Shown here: positions 18,936 to 32,019 of the stretch, in pieces
Position numbering within the stretch: position 1 is the first letter of the stretch
Layout: each line of letters opens with the position of its first letter
Assembly: GCA_030407315.1 (NCBI GenBank)
Contig: JALQPE010002266.1
Coordinates: 1 to 64,000, forward strand
Source: Asparagopsis taxiformis
Lineage: Eukaryota; Rhodophyta; Florideophyceae; Bonnemaisoniales; Bonnemaisoniaceae
DNA length: 64,000 bases
Direction of reading: 5' to 3'
Notes under the pieces: model-generated
Told to the model about the DNA's origin: nothing
What the model saw: only the letters and a program-made list of their open reading frames with translations
The model's database searches: none
Translations under genes and position numbers: made by a program

Positions 18936-21900
18936 CTAAAGCCATGGCATCCAGCCTGGGAAGACTGGCGCAAGAACATGAAAAGCTCGAGCCTCATCGA
19001 TAAGTCGTGCAACATGTGCTTCGACGGATAACCGTTCAGTTCCTTCCAATCCATCCAACTTTTCAGAAATACGATGCAAAGCTCGTTGCGCCTCTTTGCT
19101 TCCATTCTTATTCTTTGAAACTCTCTGCATCACACCATCTACAACTGCATCAATAGCCAGTTCGCCCATGTCTTCCGAGCCGAACATGTCCTGATCACTT
19201 TCATCGCGACCTATTCGATTCTCTCCAAGTACCTCTTCTGGCGTCAAATCCCAATTAAACATGGGATCATGCAGTAGAACTTCCACAACTGTCAATAACA
19301 CATCTTTGTTACTCCGCATTACTGATAATGTTACTTCACAGCACCGTCGGAACACGCCTTCGACACCAGCAATACCAAATCCGTCAACAACATCTCTCGT
19401 GAGACGGAACGGCATTAATTCAGGTGTACCGAGAAGCTTTCCTTTTTCAAAGCAGATCCCGAAATCGATATGTACAACTTCTGCGGTAAATACATCCACC
19501 AATATGTTCGACAAATGACGGTCACCCAATCCTAAGATGAAACCCACAATGCTCATCACTGCAACAGAGCGAGAATACGCTAGTTGGTGCGCAAACCATT
19601 CTGCAGGATCTGGCCACTGTTCTAAGAAGAAATAGCGGAATGCAGGTCGGATTCTGTTCCAGATTTTACGCAGCAGTTCAACACGTTTCGGGATATATCT
19701 TGCGTCTTTCCACTCGCACATCTTTGGCCATATAGCTCCGTGCTTCATGTCACTCGGATGGTATCTTTCATGTAGCGAAAGCTTTGGCGCCTGTGTTGCA
19801 GTTTTCTTGCCGTTGTCTACCAACAGTTCTCTGAATTGTACCGTATTGCTGACAAATTGCATGATTCCAGAGAAAGGTGAAAGCGGAATGATGCGATAAG
19901 TCCTCACAATTAGACTTCTTCTCGATGCATTGGCGTCCTTCTCCAACAAACTGTTCAAGATCGCAAATAATTGCTCCATCACGGCATCCCCACGCAGGTC
20001 GTCTGTCCCCTTGACCATTTGTGCATATCGTATACCATCAGACCCAATGCATGTAATCTTCAAAGGTCTGCTCAGACCATTACAGATTGTTGCTTGCTGT
20101 TCAAAACCCATAATATAGGGTAGGTCATGCGAAAAATTTGTACCACTCAGCGGCAAAGGTACAGTTGGAACTGGTACGTGCTGCTGTTCACCCAGTTTGC
20201 ATAATGCTGAGGCCCTGATGTCCCACTTGGAAGACGGAGAATTACTCTTCTGTTTCAGTGGGATTTCAGAAAGCTGAATATAGCTGTTGGCAACCTCGAC
20301 CATTTGCGATAAGCTTTCACCGTGTGACGCATACAACTTTTTGATGATTTCATCTGCGGCATCCTTTTTATCTTTGTCTCCTTTATACAACGAAGCAAGT
20401 CTTTCTTTGTTTGCAGCTCTTCTTGTTGCGTTTGAAAGAGCAAGCAACTGCCACAAACAATGTGCTGGGTATTCTTGAGCCATTCGTTGAATCGTGATAG
20501 CTAAAGCTTCCTGAAAGATTTCACGATGAGAGCGTCCAAGCATGCTAAGCCGGGAGGTTAATTGTGGGGCCAATGGCAGGAGCTTTGATACTGGCACACG
20601 CACGCCGTCTTGGTTAGAGCTCTGATTTCGATCGTTTGCCACCAAAGACAAAGTTATAGTGTCCCGCATTTTCCCAGAGTCCAACCACAAGGCAACCATG
20701 CGGAAGGCTGCTCGTAACTCTTGAACGCTTCCACTCGAAAGACAGGCTGCGAAATGCTGGCAAGCTAGCAATTGCCATTGTTGGTATGTTTTGTTCAGTT
20801 TTTCAAGACGAGATCTGTCCTCCGCGACTTTCTTCTGTTCTTCCCTAATGTACGAGTCAAGATCTTTGCCAATTTGAGTTTGTTTCTCTCCTGATCGACT
20901 TGAAGATGCTTGCGAACGGCTTGCACGGGAACTTCTTCTCTTTGTAGGCTCAGATTGATCTTTCGCCTTGGTTTTCATGTCTTTCAACTTCTCAATTTTC
21001 GCCTCCATTTCATGAACAGCAGAAACCATCTGATCGTATTTCTTGCTCTTTCGGTACGTATCAATATTGTTTAACTGTGCATCAGCAAACGTTGCCATTG
21101 CAAAATGAGCTTGCCCTAAACTTGTCTGGGTTCCATTGCAAAGTTCCACTGCTTCTAGTCCTGATTTCAGGAATCGATTGAACAGGTTCATTGGTTCATC
21201 AGTTTGCATGTTTAGTGACCATAATGCTGCCAACTGACACGCTTCTGACCTCAGGAATGCATGTTGCATGGAGGTTTTGTCCCTACCATGCCAAATATAG
21301 CCAGTCTGTTCAGAGGCTTGACTTTTTGGATGAGAAGACTCAAGCTCTCGATTTTGTCCTCCTAGATCTTGTGATATTGTGTCGATAATTGCCGCCAGAG
21401 CCTGTTTCCTTGAACGGGCGTCATGACTAGATGACCATCTCAGACGAGCTTCTTGCAATTTCCAGGCGACTTGATCTGCACTTGACGCATCAGCTAAGGA
21501 TACAGATTCTGCTGTTCCAAGACATGAAGCTGCTCTTGACCAGGACCCAGTGGTACCTGTTGCGAGAACACGAGAGGAAATAGTTGCAGCAATTCGAGCA
21601 AGGCAAACTCTTGAACTGAGGCACTGGAGAAGAGAAATGGGAAGATCTTCAGTGAGAATAAGCTCATCAAAGGCATTCTGGAAAGTTCGGATTGCTTCAT
21701 TTCCTTCACTCCCGTGCAAGTTATAGAACGTTGCCAATGTCTCTCCTACACTTAAAATGCTGTTACTTGGATCAGGAGATGCAAGCATACTTGACTGGTT
21801 CAAGGATTGAGAATTAATCCCTGCTTTCTGACGAGATCTCAGTGCAGCATGAATTGATCCATGGTCACTATTTTTTCTCCCATCAACTTGAGTGGAGGAC

Positions 21901-24900
21901 AATTGTTCCAAACGTTGGGAATCAAGCTGAAGACAGAAATCTTCCAAAACTGATATCACGCGCAACTTGGCAACAGTTTGGAACACAGTGCTTCCATACT
22001 CTCCATTTCTGAGATTACAGAAATGACGGAGTTCTCCTATGCGTGCCTTACCTAATAGATCCGGGATCTCTGCAAATTTTCCATCTCGGAAGTACCGCAA
22101 CCCTCGGAAAACTGCTTCATGGAAGCTTTGCACCCCACCAACATCATGACTCACCGCTGCATCTTCAATTGTAAGCAAAGGCGGAGACTCCCACATGCCA
22201 AGCTTCCATGCTGCAGCATATCTTAGATCGTTCAGTGAAGTTTTGGTGGAATACAACTCATCCGCTGTACTTCCGTGACCAACTCCACATCTTGACACTC
22301 GACTACACAGACCCGTCCAATAATCCGTCAGTAAACTTAGAGTGCCTAGTCCAAATAAGGATTGAACTACTCGCACTTCTCTCCCAAGGTCAACACCATG
22401 TGTCGGGTTTGGGCGCAAAGTAGGATTTTCAGATTGCAACCCTGAACCAGTTCCACCATTGCAGGGAGAAAACCTTGCCACTATATCCAACGCACCTAGC
22501 GACTTCGACCAATCCCCATCAAGATTGGCCATGGTTGCAGCTCCCTCACGCAAGTTTTCCCTGTTGCCAAAGGCTCTCATACCGTCTGGTTCATTAATCC
22601 TCATCATTGCATCTCGCATTACATTCCAAACTTCGCCTTTCCCGATTTCCTCAGCCTTTCCGATGGATGGATCATTGGAGGGACATGAGCTATTTCTTCT
22701 TTCTGCCCTACGAGATGTTGTCCCTTTTTCTTTGTTCAGAAGCCCAACCTGTAATACTATGTGGTTTACATGCATTTGAGCATATCGAATGGCCGAAAAG
22801 TAGGCACCACATTTCAATGCAGCTCTGGCTACTTCTACGTACGGAATGTCCAGTACGTATTGGTATCGCAGAACTGGAAAGCTTCTTGAGTTGAACCATT
22901 CCTTCATACCCTTTGTATCAATAATGGCTAGACCTACTTGACAGAGTACATCAAGGGCATGAACGAATGCTCTCAAAGTAGGGTTAGCAATATTGGTGTA
23001 CTGCAATACGTGTTGGCGAAGAAGACTGCTCACTGTAGCAATTGTATCTTCATCAGCATTCTGTACAATATCCATTAGCAAATACGGAAGGATAGAAGTG
23101 GAAAATTGGGATGAGATGTAGCAAGCAGCAGTTAAAGTCTGAAGTGCAGGTGATCGACATCGAGTAGAAGCGACGGCGCAGAATCGGCACATCCATTGTT
23201 CATAAGAATTTCCCGAGGGTGTTGATTCACAGTCATCCTGCCAAAGTTCTGAATCTATAAGATCAGGAAATGTATTGATATCGACTTCCTCCCCATGAAC
23301 CACATCGTAGATAATAGAAGCACTTGTAGGAATGCGACTGACAGTGAGTTTTCTGGCAGCAACACGAAACTGTGAAATAGCATCGAGGTTCTCTTTCTCT
23401 TTCACAAAAACAGCTTTTCCATCTGCAGTTCCCAGAATGCTTATGAAAGAATTCAAGGCGCATTCACTTGCGACTGGAGAGGAATCACGCAGTAATTCCA
23501 TGAGAAGAAGAAATGCCAGTTTTGTCCCACTATTCGTGTTTTCATACTGACATATGTATCGTGCCGGTATTGGTCGTTCATGAGATTCTCTGGAACTCAA
23601 ATCCATCAATTGGGCATGAAGCAAACCAATTATACTCAACACTTCGGCAGCTTCGTGAAGGATTTCAGATCGGAGGAACGTATCTCGCGATGAAGTTCTT
23701 GAGGGCAAATCGACAGAGTGCTGACTTTCCAGTCGTTGGCATTTCTCTGTCGTTGCTGACCCAATATTCTTCCTAATCAATCCTATTAAACATCGGATTA
23801 CATCTCTTAGCAATGATGAAGTGGAATGTTCCAATCCATTACTTCTCCTCCAAGCATTTCCTGCAATTTGCCTTGACAACCGCTCCACATTTTCTTCAGA
23901 AAGCAAATCTCTCATTTCCTGAAGACTAGACAGCACTGTCATAGGTGTGAGGCTATGAGCAGACAAATTGTGGGCTCCCTTGAAATGTTGGAAGGTAGCG
24001 AAAATCGTGCCAACTTGATCTCTGGCTTCTGCGTTTTGTAGAGCAGCTCTGGCCATCTGATATATCTTCCGGCATGGCTTAAGAGACTTAGTTTGCGGAA
24101 ATGGACCATTCGCTGAGATAGTGGACCACAAGTGTTCATTTGCACATAGTTGTAGAATGCCTCTTAAACCACTGAGGGCAGCTTCCTGCAATAAAGTAGA
24201 ATAAATGGTAGGATCTACATCAGCCGCAATAGGTACCAAGATCGGAGAAACGGTAGACAGGAGTTCATACATATGGATTTCACGCGTTGAAGCCAAACAA
24301 CTCAGGTGCTCCCGTTTCGACTCTTCCATATTCAAATCGGATAATCTAGCTTTGATATCTGGACGATCTCGGTACATCGATAACACCCTTCTTTGGACAT
24401 CCATCAACAGCCACGCTGCGTCATGAACAGTCTCTGAATACTGGAACCCCTTTGCAATCAGTTTGTAGAATAGAACCCGTTCGTTATATGATTTGGAGAG
24501 TAAATTCATTCCCGCCATGCGCCATATCATGCCAACACAGAAGAAAGCATCGAGTCTATTCTGAGGAGGCTGAGGGTTCGGTGGCCCAACTAGAAATCTT
24601 GTGATGGTTATAAGAATGCGCAATAAAGATGTACTTCCTCTCTGACATTCCTCAAGAAAGGCAGTATAGTTGTCTACAATGACATTTCCGCTTCTCTCAT
24701 CACATACTTCCGCAAACAAGGATCCATGCAAGACACTTCGTGGAACAATAAATATGTTCGGATTCGATCCGAATAACTGGTTGATGGCTGAAGCAATTAT
24801 CAATGGATCATACAACGGTGGTTTCAATTGTCTTGTATCCCTAGAGAACCCCAGCGTGCTCTCAACATCAAATGCTCTATTGTCCCATTCATTTTTTCCA

Positions 24901-27900
24901 TAGCACCCAGCAGCAGCACTCTGCAGGAAATTGTTGACTACATCAATCTTGTGCTTGTACATCAATGTCATCGACTGGTTTTCTAGAATGGAGTCAATAG
25001 CTCTCCACAGTAAGCGTCCGTTTTCATGCAAGGAGCCAATAAACTGCATAGGAAACACAAGAGAGATGGAAGCGATATTATTCGCTAGCATCTCCTTTAG
25101 TTCGAGTCCTAAGGTCTCGGAAAACTTCAACGTGTACTCGAGTGCTGGAGGTTTCTCCCGTACAAGAAGATGTGGGATCAGATCTCCTTGATTATCTCTC
25201 ATCCAGTCGAAGAGAACACCGTCCCTATGGTGATTAGAATCAATTACCAGAGATGCTGGAAACCTGTATAGTCTATCAATAGCATCGGATGAACTGAACC
25301 ACTTCGGTAGCAACATGCGGGAGTACGACTTGAAGAGATATCTTGGACTGGGGTGTCCCAAGGAAGCACAAAGCCTCACAACGATTAAATAAGCTGCAGA
25401 TACATTCCCGGCACGCTTTGACACTCTGAACAGCAGTTCCAGGACACAATACGGTAAAAGGTCAATTCTTACATTTGCAACATTGCTGAGAGCAATGAAT
25501 GCAGCGCATGCTTTCGCTTGTGCACCAATATATCTGAAAGAACTGAAAATGGTTGAAGCAGCTAGTTGTTCGCTTTCTGAAAATTCACAGTCTGTAGGGG
25601 CTGTCACTTCGTCCTCTCTCTCTTCAACAGTGTTTGGAGTTCTGGAACTTCCATAGAAACACAAACTGTCAATGCAAGCACTATCATGGGGGATGTTATC
25701 TTGGAGAAATCGTTCCGCCTGCGATAATGGATGCGGATTTGTTGCAAACAACTGTGGAATTATATTGGCTGCAACAATTCTCACAATTGCTTCCGAATCC
25801 CCAAGCGACTTGAATATGGCAGAGCGAGTTGCAATAAGGGCTGTTTGAATTATTGATGGTTCTCCTGAACTGTTTTGTGACTGTATAGTTGTTTCTGGTA
25901 CCCCTGCTCTGAATAGATCGATTGCACTTATTCCAAACCGCAGATACGAGATGCGAGCTCTTACGGGCATCCGAAATGCATGTTTCTGCCGAAAATAGTC
26001 GGCAATCTCAATCATCCCGCATACTAAGTGACGTATTCCTGTCTGTGATGGCCTTTGTATTTGATCATTCTCAACAGACAAATTCCCTCCTTCTTGTTTC
26101 AGAGATTCCACTACCATACGAGCATACTCGAGGAAAGCGATTCGCAAGCGTTCCAAATGAGTTGTCATGGGATAGTATTTCCGGGCTCCTGTATCTAGAA
26201 GTTGAACATAAAATGATGCATACGAGAACGAAATCTCCTCAAGTTGTTTCCACAGCTTCCCCAGCTTTAAGATGTCTCTGCCAGCAACTGTTAGGGCAGC
26301 ACTGGAACCAATGTAGATCATCAAGTTCCAAACTGACATGCGAAACTCGAGATAAAATGGATTAATGATGTTAGACATCAACGCATGTCGTTCGAAGCCA
26401 TCCGGGCTAAGCATCCTTTCAGATTGATCCAAAGATTCCATTTCTTTACCGCACAGTTCCACCAAATTCTCTGCCAGCGTGGGGAGTTCTGTAACACAAA
26501 TACGAAGTAGCGCTGCGGTCTTGGCCACAAACTCAGCATTATTTCTCGTTGAACTGTCCGAAGGTTGACTAGTAAAGCCTTTGGCATCAGATTTCTGGTC
26601 TAGCGTTTCATGGCCGAAGTTATCGAGATCTGATGTATCCGAATCGGACTTTGCAATACCTCCCTCTGAATCAGGTTGATCACTTCCTTGATTGTCCCAT
26701 TCGTCTTTGTCACTTCCGTAAGTGAGGCTTCGTGATGTAGCGAATGATGATGTACGCCGTTTTTTTCTAGCTGGAGTTAGGGCCTTCTCTTGTTTCTTTC
26801 TGCGACGCGATGAAGTTCCCCCATGTCCAGCAATCTCTTCAATTTTACTGCTCGAATACTTCCTCACAACTGCAATGTTCTCTTTTGCATTGGAGACAAT
26901 CATGCTCATCATTTTCTCACTCAAACCATTCATCAGCTCTACCGTAGCTGATGAGAGCGCCGCAGATAGTTTCGCCCATGGTCCTCCAGATTGTAGCTCA
27001 TTGACGGATAAAATGTCATTACTGCTTGTCATGAAACGTGAAAGTTGAAATGTAACTCTAAGGATCTCTGCTGCAGTCTGAAATCTTGAAACAAGGAAAA
27101 TAGAGTCTGTCACTGCCAACGCGCAAACAATTGGCCAACTATCTCTCCCAATTTCTCATGTGGATGATGTTCTGATTCCTGATTTCTTGAGAACAGAGCA
27201 AGTTGCAATCCTTGGAGTAAATAATTTGTAGTAAACAACAAAACTCGAGAAACCTTGCGCAGTTCTTCATCACTAAAGCCCTGTGGTGCTGATTGTCTGG
27301 AGGGGGTTTGATCTTCTTCGAATTCGTCCCCAAGGTTCATGTTTTGCTCATTAGGAGCTTTCATGGACAGAATACCGCCCAAATTGGCTTGTATAGCCGA
27401 AACGATGTAGTTCTCCATTGCTTCGGAATGAAGAAAATCTACAGATTCGTGTTTAAGAATTGTTGCATTAGACTTGGTGCGAGTGGACCATGGCACTAAA
27501 TGCGGCACCAAAGGATCTAGTGAATCAAGTGACTTGGACTCAATGGATTTGAAAGAGTCCATTTGCGAGCCCCAAACTTTTTCCTGCTCAATTACTTTGT
27601 TCACGAGCACTGCACCATCCCCTAAAATTGTATCGTCACCTTCTGTAAACGCGTACAATGATTGGAAGTACGATAAAGCTTTCAAAGAGATAGGTGTTGA
27701 ACAGTTCCGCACGTGGTATGCACTTGAAGTTAGAACTGACAATTCACACTCTCCGTATACAAGTCCCAGGGCTATGGAAGATGAATCAACCAAGACCTTG
27801 CTCAACAACGAAGAAGAGATAGACTTATTGAGGCAGAAGTCCGTGAGAGAACGGACAGCTCGTGACCTTAAATGAACTCGTTCTCCATCCCCCATTCCAT

Positions 27901-29655
27901 TCCTAGCGGTCAAGTTGCGGAAATACTCAACTTCAAAATGTGAAGGAGTCGATTCAGGTGAACAAAATTTTGACAGAGGATATGGAAGCTCTCCTTGACT
28001 TCCAGTCGAGGTTGGCATGTATTCTAATGTCGAATTCTCTAGAATGTCCAGGGTACTAAGCAATGATAAGGTCTGAATTAGAAGTTCATCAGTTTGCAGA
28101 TCGTCTCCATAGTTCCCATAAGCCCGGCCTCTGGACCTTATCATGTTCTTAATTTTTGCCATTGATCACGAAGAGTAACATACAGCTTTTGCCATGGTAC
28201 CGAGATAGACGGGGCTGCTGCCTTTATCTCGACATGAATTCGGTTCGCAAGGGACGCAGTTAATTGTATCATTTTACAACCCCAGCGTACAACGTCATCA
28301 TATGAGCTCCCGCGGGCTGTTTCACTTGCTTGTAGCACGGTCGTGACTGTCTCGGCTGATTTCCCGCACTGTTCCATCACATCAGGGACATCAACGAGCA
28401 ACGTGGTGCCCTTTTTCAAAATACGCTTGGAGATTATAGCGTACGCAACACGTAACCATATAACCACGTAAATCTGTCCTGCTTCGAGAGAGCTTGCAAA
28501 TTCGAGAGATTCGCGGAATGAGAAACAGGAAGCAGTTACGTCGATAAAATTATCATGGACATCTTTTCCTACGTGAGAGGCTGTTGTGGTATTCGTAGTT
28601 TTCAAGTCAGATTGGACGCGCTGGCGTACTGTGCGTTTCAGTGATTTATCATTCGGAGCCAGCATGAGAAGGATTCTCGCTATGGATACGGCAGGATCAT
28701 GGTAACGACGGTCTGTCCAGCAACTGATAATGGGCGTCAAAGAAACATTGATTATGGATTTTAGAGCACTACTGCCAAGCACATCGAGGGCATGATCAGT
28801 TAGAGCAATGGTGAGAGTACGAAATGCTACAGCCTGCAACTCGCGCGCTTCACGGCGACTGAAGGACTCTGCGACGACGAGCATTAAACAGCAGCGTTCA
28901 CAGATGACAGCGTAATCAAAGTCGCCTCCAAGCATCTTGGTAGCCGAAATACCTTTTTTGCTCTGCGTGAGCGTATCATAGGACGGTGTTGCAGATGCGA
29001 GCGTTTGCAGGACTTCACCAGCGAGATTGGTAGCGATTTGAGAGTCGTGTCGCAGGGGCCCTCGCGCTGTGAGTTGCTGAAAACACACATCGACCCACTT
29101 GCGAATATAGGCTGGAATGAGCATAGCACGGTTGTCGGGAGGTTGTAAAATGTCTCGGACACACTGCCAGATGTGATCTGCGAGCAGCATGCGAAGAGGA
29201 GGTTCAGAAAGCCAGGCATTGGCATGCCATAGCAAGGGAGATACGAGGCCTCTGAAGACGGCTGGCGGTCCATTTGCAAGGCCGAGTTTGAGAACGGCAC
29301 GGAAGCAGGTAATATACTCTTGTCGGAAGGTTGGAACACCTGATTTTGAAACCTTTTTGGATGCGAGAGCCTCTAAACATGCATTGTTTAATGCATCCAG
29401 GATGATAGCGCCCAGTTCTGCCCAACCTAACGGCGGGATTATGGAGGGATCTTCCTGAGGGCCGCGAACCATCTCCAGTTTCGAAGAGGCGTTTAAAGCA
29501 GCCACTGCTGATTTCTGGGAGACAGCATGCTGGATAGCAGCTACTGCTTTGGCGCGCTCAAGCTTTCCGCCTCGCGCTCGTTTGGAAGTTGATGGATCTA
29601 GAGAAAGTGTGATTGTATCAATGTGGATTCGGATGTTGGCAAGAGTCGACTCCAT
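18936..29655 (-). CDS. ATM: ATM/Tel1-class PI3K-related protein kinase
   Basis: One 2727-residue frame (27119-18936) carries the FAT region, the PIKK catalytic domain and FATC. The kinase shows GLGDRHLSNIL (catalytic loop, about residue 2530), VHIDFGICFEKG (metal motif), then PFRLTRDVVDGFGIAGVEGV, which is diagnostic of ATM rather than ATR, mTOR or DNA-PK. FATC ends FPGWMPWL, like ATM. ATM senses double-strand breaks in the nucleus. Two further frames immediately upstream on the same strand (28162-27110 and 29655-28141, starting MESTLANIRIHIDTITL) are helical-repeat sequence and supply the N-terminal solenoid, giving about 3560 residues in all, within the ATM range. The first junction can be closed by a 53-nt intron (28131-28183); the second (about 27119) needs a weak-donor intron or a one-base error. 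A basic/acidic linker (SSRRRKKQEKAL onward) interrupts the solenoid. Confidence 0.92.
28131..28183 (-). other. Candidate 53-nt intron in ATM
   Basis: On the minus strand GTATGTTACT begins the segment and GGTCCAG ends it. Removing it joins the two upstream reading frames in phase (codon CT|A), giving QKLGRAYGNYG. The donor matches the GTATGT used elsewhere in the window. It is shorter than the others (64-88 nt), so a one-base error remains possible. Confidence 0.5.
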
Positions 29656-30065
29656 GTCAAGCGGAAGCTGACAGAATGTGCAAAAGCAAAAGGCAGTTTG
29701 AGCTGAAGCTAAGACTGCCAGAGGGACTGCCGTCAGGTAGATGTCGTTTCGAACGTGTGCAGTTTAGAAATGCTGGTATCCATAGCCTACCATCAATGCA
29801 GTCTTCATCTCACACTGATAAGATTCATCAATTAATTTAAATTAGTTTTCGAGTTGCAAATGAAACGAAACCCGACACGTGTTATCTGTCTCCTTTGCCA
29901 ACAGTTCGGCCTTCACGAAATCATATCCTGCACATATCCCATCCATTGGTCGTTCGTCACCGTATTGAGTCAATGTGATTACAGTTGTGTAGAGGCAAGC
30001 GTAAGTCTCTTCCTAACCATCTTGTTCATGCGAATTGTCGAAGACGAGTCGTGGAACAACCCAAA
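29656..30065. promoter_or_regulatory. Divergent promoter region between ATM and TMED
   Basis: About 410 bases separate the two start codons, which point away from each other. I see no clear TATA box or other defined site. Confidence 0.35.
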
Positions 30066-30682
30066 ATGCACACTACAAACGCAATCGTCGGGCAAGTGTT
30101 TCTCCTCCTCTTCCTGGTCTGTGTGAACGGTTTCGGTGTGGAGATTCCAGCCGGTCGCGAGACATGTTTCTTCCGCGAAATTCATTCTTCCGTCGAGGTA
30201 ACCGTCAGCTATGTCGCGCGAGAAACAATCGACGTAATCATATCGGATCCCACAGACACGCAGATTTTTCGCAAACGCTCCGTTCTGGAAGGTGAACATA
30301 CGTTTATTACCGAACACGACGGCGCCTATCAAATATGCGTAGGCACAGAGACGAAGCGACGCGCTCCGACGATCACCCACTTCCGCTTTCTGATCACAGA
30401 CCACCGTATTCCAAGAGATCAATTGGCCACAAAGGGACAAACTTCTCCGCGGAGCAGATTTGTCGCGAAATTATTCGCGTAGCCGAAAGCGTTCTGTTCG
30501 CCGCCCAGGTTTACTCTGACGCTAATTCTGGCTCTTTGATAGACATCAAGGCTTCGTCTTCTCTTGTTCGAAAGCTCGTCGTGTTGCAATTTGTGGCTGT
30601 ACTTGCAGTTGCATTGGCTCAGATAACGTTCATTCGAAAAGTTCTCTCCACTGGTCGCGGTAAACTGCAGAGAATTGTATAA
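30066..30682 (+). CDS. p24/TMED (emp24/GOLD) cargo receptor, one frameshift
   Basis: The product starts MHTTNAIVGQVFLLLFLVCV (signal peptide) and continues with a GOLD domain beginning VEIPAGRETCFFREI and containing CVGTETKRRAP. A one-base shift near 30435-30445, next to a GGG run, joins it to NFSAEQICREIIRVAESVLF (coiled coil) and a C-terminal membrane helix KLVVLQFVAVLAVALAQITF. The cytosolic tail is IRKVLSTGRGKLQRIV. p24 proteins form heteromers in COPI/COPII vesicles between ER and Golgi. The two conserved GOLD cysteines are present. The usual aromatic COPII and KK COPI tail signals are not obvious. Divergent to ATM. Confidence 0.8.
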
Positions 30683-30733
30683 TATGAAGTGAGTGCGCGC
30701 GATTTTGGCAAACTTTGCGACATCATAGCCATA

Positions 30734-31801
30734 CTAGGACTTTAGAAGTGGTCCAAGGCGTGCTGCAAGACCCTCTTGGGCAGACGCTATAACAAACCCT
30801 TGTATCTTCCTACTAGCGGCATCATACCGAACGCGAATAGTGCAACCAGGTCGTTCAGCACAGGCGCGACGGATGAATGCCAGCATGCAATCAAGAAAAT
30901 TAATGCAGATAAATGGGTTCCACTTGCCGGCAGCTCGACTTTGGTCAAAGTGTTGACTCATTTCCCGTGGAATAGAATGCGTCTTGACATGCTTGACATC
31001 AAGCAGTATCCCATCGCGGTTACGTATTCCAATAGCAATGTTTCGAACGCCTGCCAAATAAGATTGTATCCAATACTTTAAGAAGCGATGTCGGTACATG
31101 TTGTCCAGCTCGCGATTACTTTCAATCGACTTCATTGTCTTCAATTCAACATAGTTTGCAAGCGGATTGGAGCTCTTCGCTTCAGTATCCATTGTGCAAT
31201 CAATTTCACACGAGACAAGAATTCGATGGTTTGCCACTCGCAAACGAACCACACTGCAAAACTCACTATTGGCGTCAACCGGCTCGTCAGCCAAACCTGT
31301 GCATAGTGCCTCAAAACGATAGCCGTAATACGTAAACAACTTTTGCTTCAAATCCATCGGTCCTTCGTCCAATTTTCGAATGTCCAGATACACTGAACGG
31401 CCAATATGAGCACAATCACATTCCCAGGAATCACGATTATTGAACGGCGTCCCCATGATCTTGTTCAAATTGTTCCGATAAGTGATGATATCCGCCTGTT
31501 GGTCAATATCGAAACCGGAAAACTGCAACGCTTGTAGAATTGGTTCCACGCCTGTAGAAGTGTCTTCATTCTTTTGCCGAAACGTCTCGATGTTTTCCCC
31601 GAGATTCACGTAAAGTCTAGGCTCAGAGAATGTGGCGAGTTGCTCGCGGCTGCCAAACGTAATTTCACGATTCGCATTTCTGGAGAAACTGGCAATTTCT
31701 ATCGGCTCTGAAACATGGGTGCGTGGATTGTCTATACCGCTAGATGAAAGCCAGTATCGAACATCAAGCTGAAACACGGGTTCATTCATCTCAGAAGCCA
31801 T
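30734..31801 (-). CDS. DXO: DXO/Rai1-family decapping exonuclease
   Basis: The product of 355 residues runs from ATG MASEMNEPVFQLDVRYW; the longer frame upstream lacks an ATG. Family motifs are present in order: YYGYRFEALC (motif I region), SCEIDCTMD (the acidic E-x-D metal motif), NYVELKTMKSIES (the E-L-K catalytic motif) and KYWIQSYLAGVRNIAIGIRN (motif with W/Q contacting RNA). DXO/Rai1 proteins remove incomplete caps, NAD caps and pyrophosphate from mRNA 5' ends and can act as 5'-3' exonucleases, in nucleus or cytosol. Length fits the family (about 350-400). Its 3' end is only 51 bp from the convergent TMED stop. Confidence 0.88.
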   Translation of the reverse strand: MASEMNEPVFQLDVRYWLSSSGIDNPRTHVSEPIEIASFSRNANREITFGSREQLATFSEPRLYVNLGENIETFRQKNEDTSTGVEPILQALQFSGFDIDQQADIITYRNNLNKIMGTPFNNRDSWECDCAHIGRSVYLDIRKLDEGPMDLKQKLFTYYGYRFEALCTGLADEPVDANSEFCSVVRLRVANHRILVSCEIDCTMDTEAKSSNPLANYVELKTMKSIESNRELDNMYRHRFLKYWIQSYLAGVRNIAIGIRNRDGILLDVKHVKTHSIPREMSQHFDQSRAAGKWNPFICINFLDCMLAFIRRACAERPGCTIRVRYDAASRKIQGFVIASAQEGLAARLGPLLKS

Positions 31802-32019
31802 GTTCGCATAATCTTGTATACTTCGTCGTCTAATTCCGATTTCTCTCGCAGATATATGCGTAGAAGCCAATCCAAGTGACTTGTAGAGCACCTAATGTGA
31901 AGACCATTGACAAGAGTGTCTCTACAATCCTGCTTGCGGTACGATTCGCTGGATCAGATGTTGTTTTGACCTATTCTATGTATTATTTTTCCAAATCGGA
32001 TAAAATTTCTCCGACAGCA

